DNA from: Terriglobia bacterium
Lineage (GTDB): Bacteria > Acidobacteriota > Terriglobia > Bryobacterales > Bryobacteraceae
Length of the DNA: 64,000 nucleotides
Reading direction: 5' to 3'
Assembly (NCBI GenBank): GCA_020073305.1
Contig: JAIQFK010000010.1
Coordinates: 62,001 to 126,000 of the forward strand
Positions 46,643 through 55,237 of the stretch are shown here, piece by piece. The notes below the pieces were generated by a model that was not told the origin of the DNA, ran no database searches, and worked only from the letters and a program-made list of their open reading frames with translations. The position numbers and the translations under genes are program-made. The stretch's first letter is position 1; every line of letters starts with the position of its first letter.

Positions 46643-47629
46643 ATGCGGATTTCGCGACGCAGCTTTCTGGGGACCACGGCATTGGGCAGCCTGGCGGTGA
46701 ACGCAGCCGTGGGCGCGGAGGTGGGCAAGAATGGCGCGCTACCCACCCGCGTTCTGGGACGTACCGGCGCGCGTGTTTCCATTCTCGCCATGGGCGGCGG
46801 CAGCCGCTTCCTCATGTACAAGGAGGAAGACAAGGCGCTGGAAGCTCTGAACCGCGCCTTTGACCTGGGCATCACCTACATGGATACGGCCTACGGATAT
46901 GGCGACGGCGTGAGCGAGGCGCGCGTGGGCAAAGTGATGGCGGTGCGGCGCAAAAAGGACGGCATCTTCCTGGCAACGAAGATCAACAAGCGCCCCGGCG
47001 ATGAGGCCATGCGCATTATCGAGGGTAGCCTCAAACGCCTCGAAACCGATCAAGTCGATCTCATCCATATCCACTCGCTCACCGACGAAGAGGACTTACG
47101 CGCGATCGAAGCTCCGGATGGCGTGCTCAGCCGTCTGCTCAAACTGCGCGAGCAGAAAGTGACGCGCTTCATCGGAATCACCAGCCACAGCGACCCCAAA
47201 GTGCTCGCGACCGCGCTCGAGCGCCACGATTTTGACTGCACGCAGATGGCGCTCAACGCCGCGCAGACGGGCATGCAGGACGGCCATCACGGCATGGAGA
47301 TCAACGAAGCCATGAAGACCAGTTTCGAGACGGTCGCGCTGCCGGTCGCCGTGCGCAAGAACATGGGCATCATCGCCATGAAGGTTCACGCGCAGGAAGG
47401 TTTGACCGGTCAAGCGCCGGCCGAGAAGCTGCTGTATTATTCGCTGTCGCTTCCGGTCTCACTGGCGGTTGTGGGGATGCCCACGCTCGATTTCATCGAG
47501 CAGAACGTGCATCTGGCGAAGGCCTTCAAGCCGCTCCCAAAATCCGAGATGCAGGAGTTGTCAACGCGCCTGGCCGCGAAACACAAGAGGGCACTAGACC
47601 AAAGGTTCGCGAATCACGTGGACGCGTAG
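46643..47629 (+). CDS. Tat-exported aldo/keto reductase
   Basis: A 328-residue NADPH-dependent aldo/keto reductase, preceded by a Tat signal (SRRSFLGT, residues 4-11). Landmarks of the TIM barrel are YMDTAYGYGDGVSEARVG (catalytic Asp and Tyr), FLATKINKR with the Lys, and LIHIHSL in place of the catalytic-His strand. Exported reductases with this plan are common in Acidobacteria and often act on sugars. The ATG at 46643 has AAGGAG upstream, and the Tat signal fixes the start; an in-frame ATG at 46484 lies inside yjbQ and is rejected. Substrate unknown. Confidence 0.9.
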   Translation: MRISRRSFLGTTALGSLAVNAAVGAEVGKNGALPTRVLGRTGARVSILAMGGGSRFLMYKEEDKALEALNRAFDLGITYMDTAYGYGDGVSEARVGKVMAVRRKKDGIFLATKINKRPGDEAMRIIEGSLKRLETDQVDLIHIHSLTDEEDLRAIEAPDGVLSRLLKLREQKVTRFIGITSHSDPKVLATALERHDFDCTQMALNAAQTGMQDGHHGMEINEAMKTSFETVALPVAVRKNMGIIAMKVHAQEGLTGQAPAEKLLYYSLSLPVSLAVVGMPTLDFIEQNVHLAKAFKPLPKSEMQELSTRLAAKHKRALDQRFANHVDA

Positions 47630-47658
47630 ACTTTCCTGTCTAAAACGACAAAGCAAGT

Positions 47659-47697
47659 TGTAGCGCAGGTCTACCGCGTTTTGGGCGGGAGACGTGC
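47659..47697 (+). repeat. REP-type hairpin, 3' flank of the RAYT gene
   Basis: TGTAGCGCAGGTCT (47659-47672) and AGACGTGC (47690-47697) can pair with one mismatch to form a hairpin with a conserved TGTA foot. The 13-base head TGTAGCGCAGGTC recurs in inverted orientation on the other side of the gene (48239-48251). It ends four bases before the transposase stop codon. Confidence 0.7.
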
Positions 47698-47701
47698 GGA
47701 T

Positions 47702-48202
47702 TTAGATTTGCCCATACGAATCAAACGGCAAATCTACCTCATCCACCTCCAGCGGACCGCTTCGGTCTTTGAGCCAGCTTGCGCTGGACCATTTCCAATC
47801 CAGCGAATTCTGGACCAATCTTCGTTCGACAGGATTCTGGTGGATGTATTCCAACGTCTGATCAAACTCTCGCCGCGTTCTCAAGATGTGATCATAGAAC
47901 CTGGACTGCCAGATTGGGGCCGGAAACGCGCGGATTTTGCGAATTCGCTGCGCTGATGAGATCTTGATTCGGTGCATCACGCCGGAAATCGACGAAGTTT
48001 CAAATGGCAGAAGGATGGCGTGCCAGTGATCCGGCATCAGGACGTAGGCGCACACGGCCACTACTGTTTTCGCGCGAACGGAACTGAGAGTATCAGCTAA
48101 GACCGCCAGTTCCCCCTCATTCAAGTGCGCGATCTGCCGGCGCAGATTGCAGGTGACAAAGAACAGCCGGGAGTACTGTTCGATGCGGCGCAGTCGGGAC
48201 AT
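47702..48202 (-). CDS. REP-associated tyrosine transposase (RAYT, TnpA_REP)
   Basis: A 166-residue Y1 HUH nuclease of the IS200-like family: HUH motif MPDHWHAIL (H59, H61) and catalytic Tyr119 in EYIHQNPV. The SSA-W tail (KWSSASWLKD) is typical of RAYT proteins, which bind and cut REP hairpins rather than moving as an IS. Both ends of the gene carry inverted REP-like hairpins, which supports this. The frame is intact. It lies directly downstream of ftsZ and convergent with the aldo/keto reductase gene. The domesticated or mobile status is undecided. Confidence 0.92.
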   Translation of the reverse strand: MSRLRRIEQYSRLFFVTCNLRRQIAHLNEGELAVLADTLSSVRAKTVVAVCAYVLMPDHWHAILLPFETSSISGVMHRIKISSAQRIRKIRAFPAPIWQSRFYDHILRTRREFDQTLEYIHQNPVERRLVQNSLDWKWSSASWLKDRSGPLEVDEVDLPFDSYGQI

Positions 48203-48213
48203 CGGCGAAGGGC

Positions 48214-48251
48214 CGCAGGTCCTCGCAAACGGCGCGCGGACCTGCGCTACA
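48214..48251 (-). repeat. REP-type hairpin, 5' flank of the RAYT gene
   Basis: CGCAGGTCC (48214-48222) and GGACCTGCG (48238-48246) form a perfect 9-bp stem with a 15-base loop, followed by CTACA. Read on the minus strand it begins TGTAGCGCAGGTCC, the same 13-base head as the hairpin at 47659. It lies between the RAYT start and the ftsZ stop and may also terminate ftsZ transcription. Confidence 0.72.
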
Positions 48252-48293
48252 AGAATGTGTCGAGTGGTTTGAGAAATTTCTCAAGCAACGTGG

Positions 48294-49538
48294 CTAATTC
48301 ACCATCTTGCCGCGGCGCAGGTACGCGGGCGTATCCAGATCATCGGGGTCGTAGGCCAGCGCTCCGGCGCTTGCCGCGGCTGCGGCCGCTGCCGGCTCGA
48401 GGGGCTCGGCCGGCTCTTCGACCATGGGTTCCGGCTCGGGCGGCGGTTCATGGACCACCGCCACCGGGCGTGCGGGTTCGGGCGCCGCGTCGGGGACCAC
48501 GATGCGCGGCTCTTTCGCCGACGGCCGTTCGGCGACGGGTGCGTTCTCCGGCTGGAATCCGGTGGCAATCACGGTGATCTTTACCGCGTCTTCCATGGAC
48601 TCATTCAGAATGACGCCAAAATTAATCTGAACATCGTCGCAGTCGGCCGCTTCGCGGATAATCGAGCAGGCCTCGTTGACCTCGTGCAAACCGAGCTGGC
48701 TCGATCCCGTGATGTTGATGAGAATGCCGCGCGAGCCGGTGATGCGCGAATCTTCGAGCAAAGGGCAGCTGATGGCCTTGCGCGCCGCTTCGACGGCTGC
48801 GTTCGCGCCGTGTCCCACGGCCGTCCCCATCATGGCGTAGCCCATGCCCAGCATGGTTGCGCGGATATCGGAAAAATCGCGATTGATCATACCCGGCGTG
48901 GTGATGATATCGCTGATTCCCTGCACGGCCTGCCGCAGGATATCGTCGGCCAGGCGGAAACCTTCGAAGAAGCTGGTGCCGCGCGGCACGAGTTCCAGCA
49001 GCCGGTCGTTGGGAATCGCAATCACGGTGTCCACCGTGCCAGCCAGCTCGGCCAGGCTCTTGTCCGCCTGGCGCATGCGCCGCGCGCCCTCGAACATGAA
49101 GGGCTTGGTCACCACGGCCACCGTCAGCGCATCGAGTTCTTTGGCGAGCGTTGCCACCACCGGCGCCGCGCCCGCGCCCGTGCCGCCGCCCAAGCCGGCG
49201 GTGACGAACACCATGTCGGCGCCTTGGAGAAGCTCGATGATGCGCTCGGTATCTTCAAGCGCCGCCTGCCTGCCGACGGCCGGATCCGAGCCCGCGCCCA
49301 GGCCGGCGGTGATCTTCACGCCGATCTGCAGCTTGTTGGGAACGATCGACGCCTCGAGCGCTTGGACATCGGTGTTCATCACGTGAAATTCCACGCCTTC
49401 GAGCCCTTCGTGGATCATGCGCGCGACGGCGTTCGAACCGCCTCCGCCCACGCCCACCACCTTGATCCGCGCGCCCTTCCGGCTCTCTTCCTGCAGCTCG
49501 TATTTCAACCGGTCAAAACCCGTATCGAGCAGTGCCAT
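48294..49538 (-). CDS. ftsZ: cell division protein FtsZ
   Basis: A 414-residue tubulin-like GTPase that polymerises into the Z ring. The core (about 20-335) has the GTP-binding [10 protein letters not shown] and the tubulin signature GGGTGAG (117-123); the T7-loop synergy region follows ([11 protein letters not shown]). A long Pro/Glu/Ala linker leads to the conserved C-terminal peptide [15 protein letters not shown], the site for FtsA and other partners. Full length. It is the last gene of the dcw cluster, 34 bases after ftsA, and is followed by a REP hairpin. The ATG at 49538 has AAGGAGC upstream. Confidence 0.98.
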   Translation of the reverse strand: MALLDTGFDRLKYELQEESRKGARIKVVGVGGGGSNAVARMIHEGLEGVEFHVMNTDVQALEASIVPNKLQIGVKITAGLGAGSDPAVGRQAALEDTERIIELLQGADMVFVTAGLGGGTGAGAAPVVATLAKELDALTVAVVTKPFMFEGARRMRQADKSLAELAGTVDTVIAIPNDRLLELVPRGTSFFEGFRLADDILRQAVQGISDIITTPGMINRDFSDIRATMLGMGYAMMGTAVGHGANAAVEAARKAISCPLLEDSRITGSRGILINITGSSQLGLHEVNEACSIIREAADCDDVQINFGVILNESMEDAVKITVIATGFQPENAPVAERPSAKEPRIVVPDAAPEPARPVAVVHEPPPEPEPMVEEPAEPLEPAAAAAAASAGALAYDPDDLDTPAYLRRGKMVN

Positions 49539-49572
49539 CGTTCCATGCTCCTTCCGTGTTGGACAAATGTAG

Positions 49573-50769
49573 CTACCTTAATATCCGCGCCAGCAGCCCC
49601 ACCGACTGGCGCTCCAGTTCTCCCTGAACGTTCAACTTCGCCGAGTACATGGTGAGCCCGGCGGCCGTCGCCCACGCCGGGTGGTCGAGTTTCGCGGGCC
49701 AGTCTCGAATTCCAATGGGCAATCCGTTTCGTGCCTGGCAGCGGAGTACCGTCTCGGCGATGTCGCACATGCCCGGCAAGCGCGCGCCGCCGCCGGTCAA
49801 CACCACGCCGCCCAACAGCGACCGCTCCATCCCCACTCGCTTCAGCTCGCGCGTCACGTACTCAAACAGCTCATGCGCTCGCGCTTCGATGATTTCGTTC
49901 AACAGCCGGCGAGGCAGCTCACGCGACGTGCTGTCGCCGGCAGAGGTCACCTCGACCAGGCTGTTCTCCGCGGTGAACTCGGCGGTGGCGCTACCGTATT
50001 CTTCCTTGGCCAGCATGGCCTCTTCCAGGCTGATGCGGAATGCCTGCGCCACATCGCGCGTGAAGTGGTCTCCGCAGATCGGCAGGCTGGAGGCAAGCTG
50101 AAGGCTCTCGTCGTAGTAGGCCACCAGGTCGGTAGATTGCGAGCCGATGTCGATGAGCGCGGTGCCTTCACGGCGATCCTCGGGGAGAATGCACGCGAAG
50201 TGCGCGGCGACCGGCTCGTAAACGGTTTCCTCCACCGCGATATGAGCCTGATTGACCGCGCCTACGATGCAGTTATGCTCCTGCACGGATCCGGTGATCA
50301 GGTGGGCATTCGCCTCCAGGCGCTGGGCCAGCATGCTGCGCGGGTCACGATGGCCCGGCTGGTCTTCCACGATAAAGTCTTGCGGGAACAACTGCAGCAC
50401 CACGCGGTCCTCGCGCAGTTGGACTTTCGAAGCCCGGTCGAGCGCGCGGTTCACATCGCGCTGCTCAATTTCACGCGGCCGGCCCAGCTCGATGCGACTA
50501 CGGCTGTTGGCACCGCGCACCGTTGTTCCGCCGAACCCGACGGTGGCGGCCTCAATGGAGATCTGGGCGCGCGCCTCCGCCTGACGCAACACCTCGAGGA
50601 CACACTCCGTTACGGCGTTCTGATCGGCAATCCGGCTCTTCAGCCAACCCCGCGACTCGCACTCTCCGTGGCCGAGAAAACGCAGGCGTTCGTCTTCCAC
50701 CAGGCAGACTACGCATCGCGTGCGGCTGCTGCCCAGATCGAGACCGACGGCCGGAAACATTTTCGTCAT
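49573..50769 (-). CDS. ftsA: cell division protein FtsA
   Basis: A 398-residue actin-like ATPase that anchors FtsZ at the membrane. The phosphate-1 motif is [14 protein letters not shown], the 1C inserted domain follows (about 85-165), and phosphate-2 and adenosine motifs are [13 protein letters not shown] and [15 protein letters not shown]-terminal amphipathic tail ([13 protein letters not shown]) is the membrane-targeting helix. The start overlaps the ftsQ stop as ATGA, so translation is coupled. It lies between ftsQ and ftsZ in the usual dcw order. Confidence 0.96.
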   Translation of the reverse strand: MTKMFPAVGLDLGSSRTRCVVCLVEDERLRFLGHGECESRGWLKSRIADQNAVTECVLEVLRQAEARAQISIEAATVGFGGTTVRGANSRSRIELGRPREIEQRDVNRALDRASKVQLREDRVVLQLFPQDFIVEDQPGHRDPRSMLAQRLEANAHLITGSVQEHNCIVGAVNQAHIAVEETVYEPVAAHFACILPEDRREGTALIDIGSQSTDLVAYYDESLQLASSLPICGDHFTRDVAQAFRISLEEAMLAKEEYGSATAEFTAENSLVEVTSAGDSTSRELPRRLLNEIIEARAHELFEYVTRELKRVGMERSLLGGVVLTGGGARLPGMCDIAETVLRCQARNGLPIGIRDWPAKLDHPAWATAAGLTMYSAKLNVQGELERQSVGLLARILR

Positions 50770-51560
50770 CGCCCGTGCTCCCCCGCGGTAATGCGATCGT
50801 CGAGACGGAGGTCGAACGCGCGCGCATTGATGGATTGCCGCTGGATCTCCGGATAATGATCGAGGAAACTCTGCATTCGCCTTGAAAAGTTCTGATTGCC
50901 CATCACCAGCTCGATAGCCCGGCCTTCGGTCTGCGTCACGATCACGAGGTTGTCAGGCGTCGCCGCGTTCACTTCCGAAATGTTTTTGCCCAACGGGCCG
51001 AGCTCGTCGAGGAGGCGCAGCATGGCTTCGACGCGCTGGCGGCGCTCGGCCTCGGTCTGCTCCTCGGTGACGCCGCTCAACACGGGAAAGGTAAAGCGCG
51101 ATTGCGCGGGTGGCTCGAGCAGCACGCCCTCAGCGTCGATCAGCAGCACGCGCGACGATCTCCCGCCCGGAATCGGCAGATTCACGAACGCCACGGGCTT
51201 GCGTTCCTTGATCCGCACGGCCAGGCGATTGGGCCAGATGCGGGCAATCGAAGCGTCTTCCACCCAATCGACAGCTAGCAGCCGCCGGCGCCGCTCCGCA
51301 AGAGGCACCAGGTATACGCTCCGCCCGAAATCCTCCGCAAAAGTGGCCAGGACTCGCGTACGCGAGGCGTGCACCACGCCGTCCATGGAAAGACCGGCGC
51401 TGCGTACGTCGGCGGGCGCGAGCGTAAAGCGCGGATCGCTGGTGACAAACTGCCGCACCCTGCGCGCGGTGTAGACCACGACGGCGAGGGCCGCGCATGC
51501 CAAAACCAGGTTGAGCCACACTCGCCAGCGAATTTTCTTGCCTGGATCCGTTCGCGCCAT
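50766..51560 (-). CDS. ftsQ: cell division protein FtsQ
   Basis: A 264-residue bitopic divisome protein: a short basic cytoplasmic end, one membrane helix (about 13-31), the POTRA domain (about 42-115, with VDWVEDASIARIWPNRL and IKERKPVAFV) and the FtsQ beta domain to the C-terminus. It links early and late division proteins by binding FtsL/FtsB. The frame is typical of the family in length and layout. It starts at an ATG one base after murC ends and overlaps ftsA by four bases. No murB or ddl gene lies between murC and ftsQ. Confidence 0.94.
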   Translation of the reverse strand: MARTDPGKKIRWRVWLNLVLACAALAVVVYTARRVRQFVTSDPRFTLAPADVRSAGLSMDGVVHASRTRVLATFAEDFGRSVYLVPLAERRRRLLAVDWVEDASIARIWPNRLAVRIKERKPVAFVNLPIPGGRSSRVLLIDAEGVLLEPPAQSRFTFPVLSGVTEEQTEAERRQRVEAMLRLLDELGPLGKNISEVNAATPDNLVIVTQTEGRAIELVMGNQNFSRRMQSFLDHYPEIQRQSINARAFDLRLDDRITAGEHGR

Positions 51561-51561
51561 T

Positions 51562-52965
51562 CTAGTTCGTCCGCCCTGCCGTGCCGCGAGGGCTATTCCT
51601 CAGTCCGTCGAGGACCAGATCTCCTGCTCGCCACACACTGCCTGCTCCCAAAGTCAGGACCGCGTCGCCGGGCTCCGACGCGGCCAGCACTGCTTCCACG
51701 GCGCGGTCTATGGTGCCCGCGTACTGCACCGAATGGTGGCCGAACTGGCGGATCCGTTCCACCAGCACTTCTGCCGTCACTCCCTCGATGGGCTTCTCCG
51801 AAGCGGCATAAATGTCGAGCACATACAACTGGTCCGCCTGCATGAACGAGCGTGCGAATTCATCCATCAGGTGATACGTGCGGGTGTAGCGGTGCGGCTG
51901 AAAGATGACGTGGATACGGCGATATCCGCACAACCGCGCCGCCGCGAGGGTCGCGCGGACTTCGGTCGGATGGTGGCCGTAGTCGTCAATCACCGTGATG
52001 TCTCGCTCCTTGCCGCGGACTTGCATCCGCCGTTCCACCCCGTTGAACTGGGCGAGCCCGGCCCGTATCACATCGGGCGCGACCTTCAGCTCGAGCGCCA
52101 CGCCGATCGCCGCCAGGGCGTTCAATACGTTGTGTTCGCCGGCGACCGCCAGATGAAACTCGCCGAGGTCGGCGTCCTTCAAGCGGACTCGAAAGTCGCT
52201 GCCGGAAGCGCCCAGGCGGACATCCAAGACTTCGATATCGGCCTGCGCGCTTCGGCCATAGGTGACCATGCGGCGCTTCACTGCGGGCAGAATACTCTGT
52301 ACGTTTTCATCGGCCACGCACAAGATGACCGCGCCGTAAAACGGAACCTTGTTGACGAACTCGATAAATGCGCCGCGGATGTCATCGAGCGATGAATAGC
52401 AGTCCAGGTGCTCGCGATCTATATTGGTTACCACCGCGAGAATGGGAGCGAGCTTCAGGAACGAGCGGTCGCTTTCATCCGACTCGACCACCAGGAAATC
52501 ACTCTTGCCCACCCGCGCATTGGAGCCGCCCATGGCCGCGGCTTTGCCGCCGACCACGACGGTTGGGTCGAGGCCGGCATGGTTCAGCACCGTGGCCACC
52601 ATCGAGGTGGTCGTTGTCTTTCCATGGCTGCCCGCAACGGCAATCCCGTACTTCAGCCGCATCAGCTCGGCCAGTAGTTCGCCGCGCGGGATCACCGGAA
52701 TCTGCAGCCGCCGCGCTTCCTGCACCTCCGGGTTCTGCTCGTCGACCGCGGAACTCACCACCAGGGCCTTCGCTCCTGCCACATTGCCCGCCTGGTGGCC
52801 CTCGTAGATAGTGGCGCCCAGCTTGGCCAGCCGGTCTGTGACCGGAGTGAGTTTCAGATCGGAGCCCGAGATGGTGTAACCCAGATTGAGCAGCACCTCG
52901 GCGATGCCGCTCATGCCGATTCCCCCGATTCCCGTGAAGTGCAGATGTTGAGCTCCAAAAAACAT
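51562..52965 (-). CDS. murC: UDP-N-acetylmuramate-L-alanine ligase MurC
   Basis: A 467-residue ATP-dependent ligase that adds L-Ala to UDP-MurNAc in the cytoplasm. It starts [18 protein letters not shown], then ATP motif [27 protein letters not shown], and the C-terminal FQPHRYTRT, all MurC signatures. The ATG at 52965 is preceded by no Shine-Dalgarno: the transcript should start from the promoter at 52977-53005 with a leader of only a few bases. It ends one base before ftsQ begins, so murC-ftsQ-ftsA-ftsZ are likely one unit. Confidence 0.96.
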   Translation of the reverse strand: MFFGAQHLHFTGIGGIGMSGIAEVLLNLGYTISGSDLKLTPVTDRLAKLGATIYEGHQAGNVAGAKALVVSSAVDEQNPEVQEARRLQIPVIPRGELLAELMRLKYGIAVAGSHGKTTTTSMVATVLNHAGLDPTVVVGGKAAAMGGSNARVGKSDFLVVESDESDRSFLKLAPILAVVTNIDREHLDCYSSLDDIRGAFIEFVNKVPFYGAVILCVADENVQSILPAVKRRMVTYGRSAQADIEVLDVRLGASGSDFRVRLKDADLGEFHLAVAGEHNVLNALAAIGVALELKVAPDVIRAGLAQFNGVERRMQVRGKERDITVIDDYGHHPTEVRATLAAARLCGYRRIHVIFQPHRYTRTYHLMDEFARSFMQADQLYVLDIYAASEKPIEGVTAEVLVERIRQFGHHSVQYAGTIDRAVEAVLAASEPGDAVLTLGAGSVWRAGDLVLDGLRNSPRGTAGRTN

Positions 52966-52976
52966 TTTATTAATGT

Positions 52977-53005
52977 ATTGTTTCGGCTTCCAGAGCGAGA
53001 GTCAA
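52977..53005 (-). promoter_or_regulatory. sigma70-like promoter for murC-ftsQAZ inside the dcw cluster
   Basis: On the minus strand TTGACT (53005-53000) and AACAAT (52982-52977) are exactly 17 bases apart in the AT-rich murG-murC gap (52966-53034). The expected start point is about five bases before the murC ATG, and there is no Shine-Dalgarno, so murC may be leaderless or nearly so. Confidence 0.55.
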
Positions 53006-53034
53006 TTTAATTCGCAATTCGCTGGCCGCTTTCC

Positions 53035-54108
53035 TCATCGCGCTACTTCCTCCAGAACTTCAGCTGCCCGCCGCGCCGCATCGGGATGCGCGAAGCGCCG
53101 GGCCAAATCTCCCATTCGGTCGAGCCCGTCGCGATCCGCCGCGAGCGTTTTCACCAGATCGAAAAGCTTTGCGCCCGTGAAGTCGCGGTCTAACACCAGC
53201 TTCGCCGCACCGGCGCGCTCAAAAGCCTCCGCGTTGCGCAACTGGTGATCGTCGGCGGCAAAAGGAAACGGCACGAGCACTGCCGGCTTCCCCGCCGCTG
53301 CCAGTTCTGCCACCGCGCCAGCCCCAGAACGGCATACGATCAAGTCAGCCCGGGCAAACGCGGCCGGCATGTCATCGATGAACGGCCGTACTTCCCCCTG
53401 GATGCCCCCTTGCGCAAATTCGGCCTGAATCGCCTCATACTCGGGCTTGCCCGACTGCAAGAGAAAACGGACCGGAAATGCGGCCTGACGAAACAGCGGC
53501 CAGCTCTCCCGCGCCGCGCGATTCAGCGTCCGTGAGCCCTGGCTGCCTCCAGTTACCAGAACCGTGAACACGGCTTCACGAGCCTTCGGCGGCAGGGCAA
53601 AGAATTCTTCGCGTACGGGCAGACCCGTCACTTCGGTCCGGCCCCGCGGAAAGTGGTGTGACGTTTCCGGAAAGCTCACCAGCGCTCGCGCGACGAGCCG
53701 GCCGATGTGGCGATTGGTAAAACCCGGCACCGCGTTCGGTTCCATCACCACGAGGGGCGTGCGAGCCAGGAGCGCCGCGGCCACCGGCGGTCCGGCCACG
53801 TAACCTCCCATGCTGAACACCGCCGCGGTGTGCCTGCGCCGCATCACCCCGAAGATGCGCAGCGTGCTCAGCGGCAACTGGCCGAGAGTGGCGAGCCTCT
53901 GGATCGCACTCACGCGCTTCAATCCTCCGATGCGGATCATCTCCAAAGGAAACCCCGCTGCCGGAGCCAGTCGCGCTTCCACGCCTCGCTCCGTGCCTAC
54001 GAAAAACACGTCATGGCCGCGCTGCTTCAACTCCCGCGCCACCGCCAACGCCGGAATCACGTGTCCGCCGGTTCCTCCGCCCGCCATGAGAAAGACCTTA
54101 CCCGGCAT
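53035..54108 (-). CDS. murG: UDP-GlcNAc transferase MurG
   Basis: A 357-residue GT-B enzyme that adds GlcNAc to lipid I to form lipid II at the inner membrane face. Signature motifs are FLMAGGGTGGHVIPALAVA, FSMGGYVAGP, VTGGSQGSRTLN and the C-terminal RSGAGAVAELAAAGKPAVLVPFP split across the donor site. The ATG at 54108 is chosen because MPGKVFLMAGG is the family start; it overlaps the ftsW end by 11 bases. An in-frame ATG at 54120 is possible. Full length. It ends 70 bases before murC, where a new promoter lies. Confidence 0.96.
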   Translation of the reverse strand: MPGKVFLMAGGGTGGHVIPALAVARELKQRGHDVFFVGTERGVEARLAPAAGFPLEMIRIGGLKRVSAIQRLATLGQLPLSTLRIFGVMRRRHTAAVFSMGGYVAGPPVAAALLARTPLVVMEPNAVPGFTNRHIGRLVARALVSFPETSHHFPRGRTEVTGLPVREEFFALPPKAREAVFTVLVTGGSQGSRTLNRAARESWPLFRQAAFPVRFLLQSGKPEYEAIQAEFAQGGIQGEVRPFIDDMPAAFARADLIVCRSGAGAVAELAAAGKPAVLVPFPFAADDHQLRNAEAFERAGAAKLVLDRDFTGAKLFDLVKTLAADRDGLDRMGDLARRFAHPDAARRAAEVLEEVAR

Positions 54109-55237
54109 GCTCCGACACATTCATGAGGATGCCCAGGGAAGCGAGCGTGCTCACCAGCGAACTGCCGCCGGAGCTGATCAAGGGCAGGGGAATGCCCTTG
54201 GTCGGCATCATGCCGAGCACCACGCTGATGTTCATGAAAGCTTGCACCACCAGCATAGTGGTGATGCCCAGAGCCAGATACCGGCCGAAATCGTCGGGCA
54301 TGCGGACTGTGGCGCGCAGCCCTCTCCAGAGGATCACCAGGAACCCGGCGAGCACAAGCACCGCACCGATCAGTCCCAACTCCTCGCTGACCACGGCGTA
54401 AATAAAGTCCGTGTGAGCTTCGGGAAGATAAAGCAATTTCTGTTTCCCCTGCATCAGTCCGAGCCCCAGCGGGCCCCCGGCGCCCACCGCGATCTTCGAC
54501 TGCTCCGCTTGATAGCTGGTGTCGCGCGAAGTGAGCGATTGGTTGAGGTATGTTTTCAACCTGCCCTGGGGGTCGATGCGGTCCACCAGTTTGTAACTCG
54601 GATCGGCATAGTGGACGATGCGCGCCAACCGGTAGGGCTTGGAAGCCACGAAGAACACCATGCCCGCCGCGGCAGCCGCAAGGGCGATCAGGCAATACCG
54701 CGATTCGAGGCCGGCAACAAAAAACACCACCGCCACTGTGGCCACCAGAACTACCGCGGTGCCCAGGTCGGCCACCGCCACTCCCACCGCCACCAACCCG
54801 ACGGCCATCGCGGCTGGCAGCAACGTATGCCGCGTATTGATGGCGCGCGCCCGCAGCGTCACAAAAAACGCGAGAAAGATCACCATCGCTGGCTTCGCCA
54901 GTTCAGACGGCTGCAATCCCAGCGGTCCCATCCGCAGCCAGCGGTGATGAGCGCCATCGGCGAAATACACCACCAGGAGCAGGATCAAGGCCACGCCCAT
55001 GGCCGCGAAAGCCACCGCCGGATTCTGCAGCGTGCGATAGTGCGTGCGCTTGAGCAGCATCATACCCGTGATCGCGACCGCCATCCAGGCGAGTTGCCGT
55101 TCAAAGAAGTGCCAGGAGGATCCAAATTTGAGCTGCGCCATCACTGACGATGCGCTGTACAGCATCACCAGGCCGAAAAATACCATCACCACAATCGTGG
55201 TGAACAGGATCCAGTCAGTCTTTAGTTTTTGCGCCAT
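54098..55237 (-). CDS. ftsW: septal peptidoglycan polymerase FtsW
   Basis: A 379-residue SEDS-family membrane protein with about ten helices; SEDS proteins polymerise lipid II glycan together with a class B penicillin-binding protein. The conserved loop with the catalytic-type Asp is present (YKLVDRIDPQGR region) and the late signature GIPLPLISSGGSSLVS is complete. Small for the family but full. AAGGAATC precedes the ATG at 55237; the gene overlaps murD by 16 bases and murG by 11, so translation is tightly coupled. Confidence 0.95.
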   Translation of the reverse strand: MAQKLKTDWILFTTIVVMVFFGLVMLYSASSVMAQLKFGSSWHFFERQLAWMAVAITGMMLLKRTHYRTLQNPAVAFAAMGVALILLLVVYFADGAHHRWLRMGPLGLQPSELAKPAMVIFLAFFVTLRARAINTRHTLLPAAMAVGLVAVGVAVADLGTAVVLVATVAVVFFVAGLESRYCLIALAAAAAGMVFFVASKPYRLARIVHYADPSYKLVDRIDPQGRLKTYLNQSLTSRDTSYQAEQSKIAVGAGGPLGLGLMQGKQKLLYLPEAHTDFIYAVVSEELGLIGAVLVLAGFLVILWRGLRATVRMPDDFGRYLALGITTMLVVQAFMNISVVLGMMPTKGIPLPLISSGGSSLVSTLASLGILMNVSEHAG

